NCBI GenBank assembly: GCA_963819645.1
Contig: CAWFWZ010000001.1
Coordinates: forward strand, 1-64,000
Origin: CAVVDY01 sp963819645
GTDB lineage: Bacteria; Acidobacteriota; Terriglobia; Terriglobales; Acidobacteriaceae
DNA length: 64,000 nucleotides
Reading direction: 5' to 3'
This document shows positions 61,206 through 64,000 of this stretch, piece by piece. The translations under genes and the position numbers were made by a program. How positions within the stretch are numbered: position 1 is the stretch's first letter; each line of letters begins with the position of its first letter. The notes below the pieces were generated by a model, which saw only the letters and a program-made list of their open reading frames with translations, made no database searches and was not told where the DNA came from.

Positions 61206-61889
61206 TTAGAACTTGAAGTTGAAGACGTATGCCAGCAGGAACACCGCTTCGGCCGCTATCGCAGTCATCCAGATCTTCTGGCGGAAGCGGCTGCGCGAAA
61301 TGTCGCGCTTGAACTGCATCTGCGCCGCCCACAGTTGTTGGTCGACCGGAACCGCGGCAGCAGTGGTTGCAGCTACAGTCATAGGAGCCGTCTCCAGCAC
61401 TTCGGCGGCAATCAACTGAGTTTCAACCGGAACATCGGGAAGAAAAACTTTGGGGTTAGCGAGCAGCGACGACCAGTCCAGCAATTGCAACCAGCTATTG
61501 ACGCCATAAGCGGCGATGGGCTTGGAGGTCAGCGACAGCGGAGCCTGCTTTTCGGGCGACAGGCGATAGCGCAGGCCGTCGAGCAGAGAAACCCACCAGC
61601 CGTGGCTCAGATCGTCTGCCAGCAGTTCACCGACATCGACCGGGCGCGAAGTCAGCTCCAGCGGCGCCCCCATATCAGGCGAGACCACATCCGATATGTT
61701 GGCGAATACCGTGCGGTACCAGGGAAGCGCGAGCCGGTCCCCGAACATCATGCCGGTGTCAACCGGGCGTGAAGTCAACTCCAATGGGGGGAGTTTCTCC
61801 GGCGAAATACGGTCGGCCAGATTCAGAATCAGCGAGCGCCATAGCGGCATATCGATGCCGGCTGGCGGAGACAGGTCAAGATCTACCAC
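61206..61889 (-). CDS. Membrane-anchored protein with three internal repeats, unrecognised
   Basis: The 227-residue protein contains three repeats of about 50 residues, each with the core 'SPE/D...PLELTSRPVD': ISPEKLPPLELTSRPVDTG, VSPDMGAPLELTSRPVDVG and LSPEKQAPLSLTSKPIAAYG, each preceded by an aromatic/hydrophobic segment (WRSLILNLAD, YRTVFANISD, WVSLLDGLRY). A linker and basic region follow, then one C-terminal membrane helix (IWMTAIAAEAVFLLAYVFNF), so most of the protein is probably cytoplasmic, tail-anchored. I do not recognise the family; the repeat is not TPR or any common one. The start ATG 61889 is uncertain. Confidence 0.65.
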   Translation of the reverse strand: MVDLDLSPPAGIDMPLWRSLILNLADRISPEKLPPLELTSRPVDTGMMFGDRLALPWYRTVFANISDVVSPDMGAPLELTSRPVDVGELLADDLSHGWWVSLLDGLRYRLSPEKQAPLSLTSKPIAAYGVNSWLQLLDWSSLLANPKVFLPDVPVETQLIAAEVLETAPMTVAATTAAAVPVDQQLWAAQMQFKRDISRSRFRQKIWMTAIAAEAVFLLAYVFNFKF

Positions 61890-62045
61890 CTATTAATGAT
61901 ACCAAAGGACGTGTGGACAGGGCGTCATCTTTAATGCGCGCTGCGACGCGCGATTCCGCAAACCTGCAGAGCGTCAGATCGTGTACAAAAAGCCCGGGAC
62001 GAGCTCTGCGCGGGCTCGTTCCGGGGTGAGCAATCGCGGGTGGAA

Positions 62046-62762
62046 CTAGCCCTTGGCGGCGCCGGCTCCGTGCATTTTCGCGCGCTCAATCAACATCTGC
62101 ACCTGGTCCTTCTGCGGGTAGTCAGGATTAGTTTGCAGCAGCTTCTCCCACGCCACGATGGCGGCTTTGGGATCCTTCTTACCCTGCCACTCCACAATGC
62201 CCAGGTTGAACAGTGTTCCGGGATGGTTGGGGCGAAGCGCCAGCGACTTCTGGAAACTGGCCAGCGCCTTGTCGGCATCGCCGGTGTACCAGTAGCTGGT
62301 GCCGACATCGGTGCGAACGTCGGCATTGTTGGGCTGAATTTTCAGCGCCTTCTCGTAATAGTCAATTGCCTGCGGGAAGCTTTGACCGTCGTAGTAGAGG
62401 TTGCCCAACTGCACCAGAACGTCGGCGTTATCGGGATTGGTTCTCAACTGCGTCAGCAGTGGCTCAGCCGCTTTGGTCAGCATCTCGGGAGAGCTAGCTT
62501 GTTGCTGCGGTGCGCTTCCCGGCAGTTGGCCGGGGCCCATGTTGGCCGGTGCCGCTCCCGAACCTGGCATGCCCGCGGGAGGAGTGGACATCGCCGCTTG
62601 CGCATTCTCCGGCACGTTGGCCACGGTGGAAGGCGCAGAGCCGCGAGCAAAGTATCCGACCGCAATTCCGATGGCAAGGGTGATAACGGCCAGGGTATAC
62701 GCCTGAACGCTGGTGAATACGGTGGGGTTGCTTTTCTGATTTTGCGCAGTTTCAGTCATCAT
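62046..62762 (-). CDS. Membrane-anchored TPR protein
   Basis: The 238 residues have one N-terminal membrane helix (AYTLAVITLAIGIAVGYFA), a Pro/Ala/Gln-rich linker, then three to four TPR units (ADVLVQLGNLYYDGQSFPQAIDYYEKAL, ADVRTDVGTSYWYTGDADKALASFQKSL, PGTLFNLGIVEWQGKKDPKAAIVAWEKLL). TPRs hold partner proteins; this layout resembles the CcmH/NrfG type and other periplasmic scaffolds. The gene lies 22 bases after the hemA start-side neighbour, in the same direction, so it may be co-transcribed behind hemA. Confidence 0.8.
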   Translation of the reverse strand: MMTETAQNQKSNPTVFTSVQAYTLAVITLAIGIAVGYFARGSAPSTVANVPENAQAAMSTPPAGMPGSGAAPANMGPGQLPGSAPQQQASSPEMLTKAAEPLLTQLRTNPDNADVLVQLGNLYYDGQSFPQAIDYYEKALKIQPNNADVRTDVGTSYWYTGDADKALASFQKSLALRPNHPGTLFNLGIVEWQGKKDPKAAIVAWEKLLQTNPDYPQKDQVQMLIERAKMHGAGAAKG

Positions 62763-62784
62763 TTACTCCTTTATTTCTTTACAG

Positions 62785-64000
62785 TCAGTTTTTTGCTTCG
62801 CTTGCGACTTGCAGTTGCTCAATCCCAATCAGGCGCGACACGGCCTCGCTAATCACGTCGGAATCGTTAGGCTCGGGTGACTTTTTTAACTCACGCGCCA
62901 GCGAGCTGGCGATGCGTTGCATCACGTGCGAGGAGAAGGCCGTCATCGCCTGCTCCTGATCGGCGGTGAATGGCCCAAACTCCTGGCGCAGGAGCTCCAA
63001 TTCCTGCCGGCATAGCTCATCCAGATATTGCCGCAGAGCTACGAAGGCCGGCACCAATTGCTCCGCCGCCAGCTTGCGCCGGAATCCGCTGACCTCGGCG
63101 CAAATAATTTTCTCAGCTTCTGCGGCGGCTGCATGCCGTTCTCCGCTGTTGCGCCGTATCACCTGTTCCAGGTCGTCGATGTCGAACAGCCGCATGCCCT
63201 CGATTTCACGCACTCCCGGATCGATGTCGCGCGGCACCGCGATGTCGATTAGCACCAGCCGCCGATGCTCGCGAGCATGCGCCACCGCTTCCGCCTGTTC
63301 GCGGGAAATCGTGTATTCAGACGACAAGGTCGAGCTCACCACGATATCGGCCGTCTCAAGATAACGCCGGCGCTCCTCGAACGGGACGCATCGAGCATTC
63401 AGCCGGGTCGCCAGATCCTCGGCGCTGGCCAGTGTCCGGCTGGTGATATTTACCTTTTTCGCCCCAGCGCTCATCAGGCGGCGCGCGGCCATCTCGCTCA
63501 TTCTGCCCGCCCCGATCAGCAAAACCTCGCGGCCGGTAAGATCGCCCAGCTCCTGGATCGAGAGCTCGACGGCGGCATAAGGCATCGAAACCGTCTCATC
63601 GGTAAATGCCAGATCGCTGCGAACTCTCTTGGAGACACCGAGTGCCTTCTGAACGATGGAGTCGAGGAAACGGCCGGTGCAACCGGCTTGCTTGGCGTGC
63701 TTCCATGCCTCCTCGAGCTGCTTCACAATCTCCGGCTCCCCCAGGACCATCGAGTCGAGACTGGAGGCGACGCGGAAGATATGGGCGAGCGCAATGTCGT
63801 CCATCAGCCGATAGAAGTGGGACCATTCGCACAACCGAAGCTCATATTCGTGCGCCAGGAACCGGAGCACCGAGTCGGCGGCGCTCGCCACATCGCTGGT
63901 CCACAGGATGAACTCGGTGCGGTTACAGGTCGCCAGCACCATTGCCTCGTCGATTCCCTCCGAACGCACCAGTTGGTACAGGGCATCGTTGCGGCGCGCC
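62785..64000 (-). CDS. hemA: Glutamyl-tRNA reductase (N-terminus cut by window edge)
   Basis: HemA reduces glutamyl-tRNA to glutamate-1-semialdehyde, the first committed step of heme synthesis in most bacteria. Visible are the catalytic-Cys block VLATCNRTEF, LGEPEIVKQLEEAWKHA, SYAAVEL-like PYAAVELSIQELG, the NADPH-binding LLIGAGRMSEMAARRLM and VSSTLSSEY, IDIAVPRDIDPGV, and the C-terminal dimerisation helices. The frame stays open to the edge of the window (ARRNDALYQLVRSEG), so the start lies just beyond 64000. What is visible is about 405 residues, clean throughout. The TPR gene follows downstream. Confidence 0.95.
   Translation of the reverse strand, partial: ARRNDALYQLVRSEGIDEAMVLATCNRTEFILWTSDVASAADSVLRFLAHEYELRLCEWSHFYRLMDDIALAHIFRVASSLDSMVLGEPEIVKQLEEAWKHAKQAGCTGRFLDSIVQKALGVSKRVRSDLAFTDETVSMPYAAVELSIQELGDLTGREVLLIGAGRMSEMAARRLMSAGAKKVNITSRTLASAEDLATRLNARCVPFEERRRYLETADIVVSSTLSSEYTISREQAEAVAHAREHRRLVLIDIAVPRDIDPGVREIEGMRLFDIDDLEQVIRRNSGERHAAAAEAEKIICAEVSGFRRKLAAEQLVPAFVALRQYLDELCRQELELLRQEFGPFTADQEQAMTAFSSHVMQRIASSLARELKKSPEPNDSDVISEAVSRLIGIEQLQVASEAKN

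Overview
The window looks like a chromosome segment of an Acidobacteriota bacterium (Terriglobia/Koribacter-like), GC-rich. This is an inference from protein style, not from a search. The pointers are large TonB-dependent receptors with a carboxypeptidase-like N-terminal domain, including a near-identical tandem pair; a PadR regulator next to an 'orphan' duplicated MacB-type permease; DUF4097 and AIM24 proteins; a hopanoid-type HpnB glycosyltransferase; and many small intergenic hairpins.

The left 15 kb is accessory DNA. It holds a frameshifted CHAT-protease protein, a serine-recombinase trio behind a promoter with an inverted repeat in its spacer, and a graveyard of defence genes: a truncated TM0106-type RecB-like nuclease, a piece resembling an McrB-associated domain, a type III Mod fused to the C-terminus of Res, and an intact Mrr-like nuclease with zinc ribbons. 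Three linked genes (two unrecognised, one PadR-like) follow, then an excisionase-like HTH gene and a tyrosine integrase abutting a tRNA-Leu(UAA) gene. That is the usual right end of a tRNA-integrated island; the left attachment site is not visible.

From 15 to 64 kb the content is mostly chromosomal: MscS channel, DUF4188 protein, TonB receptor, AIM24 protein, purS, glmS, isochorismatase-like hydrolase, a candidate structured RNA, sirtuin, response regulator, S9 peptidase, 2-oxoglutarate dehydrogenase E1 (sucA), two tandem TonB receptors, an acyl-CoA ligase, HpnB, an efflux adaptor, DUF4097, PadR plus permease, a STAS protein, a phosphate block (PhoU-like, pstS, pstC, pstA, pstB, phoU, with two Pho-box-like repeats), ArsR, a three-domain acyl-activating/ACP/PlsC protein, a triple-repeat membrane protein, a TPR protein and hemA running off the right edge.

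An important caveat is that many genes, including normally essential glmS, sucA and pstB, carry single-base indels, nearly all insertions. The tandem TonB receptors carry a great many each, and three in-frame TAG codons also occur. Other long genes (18-20, 48-51 and 52-55 kb) are clean. The simplest explanation is unpolished sequence in patches. However, at least four insertions sit at the same place in both TonB paralogues, which random error does not easily explain. Frameshifted genes are given here as one gene each, with the break points in the text.
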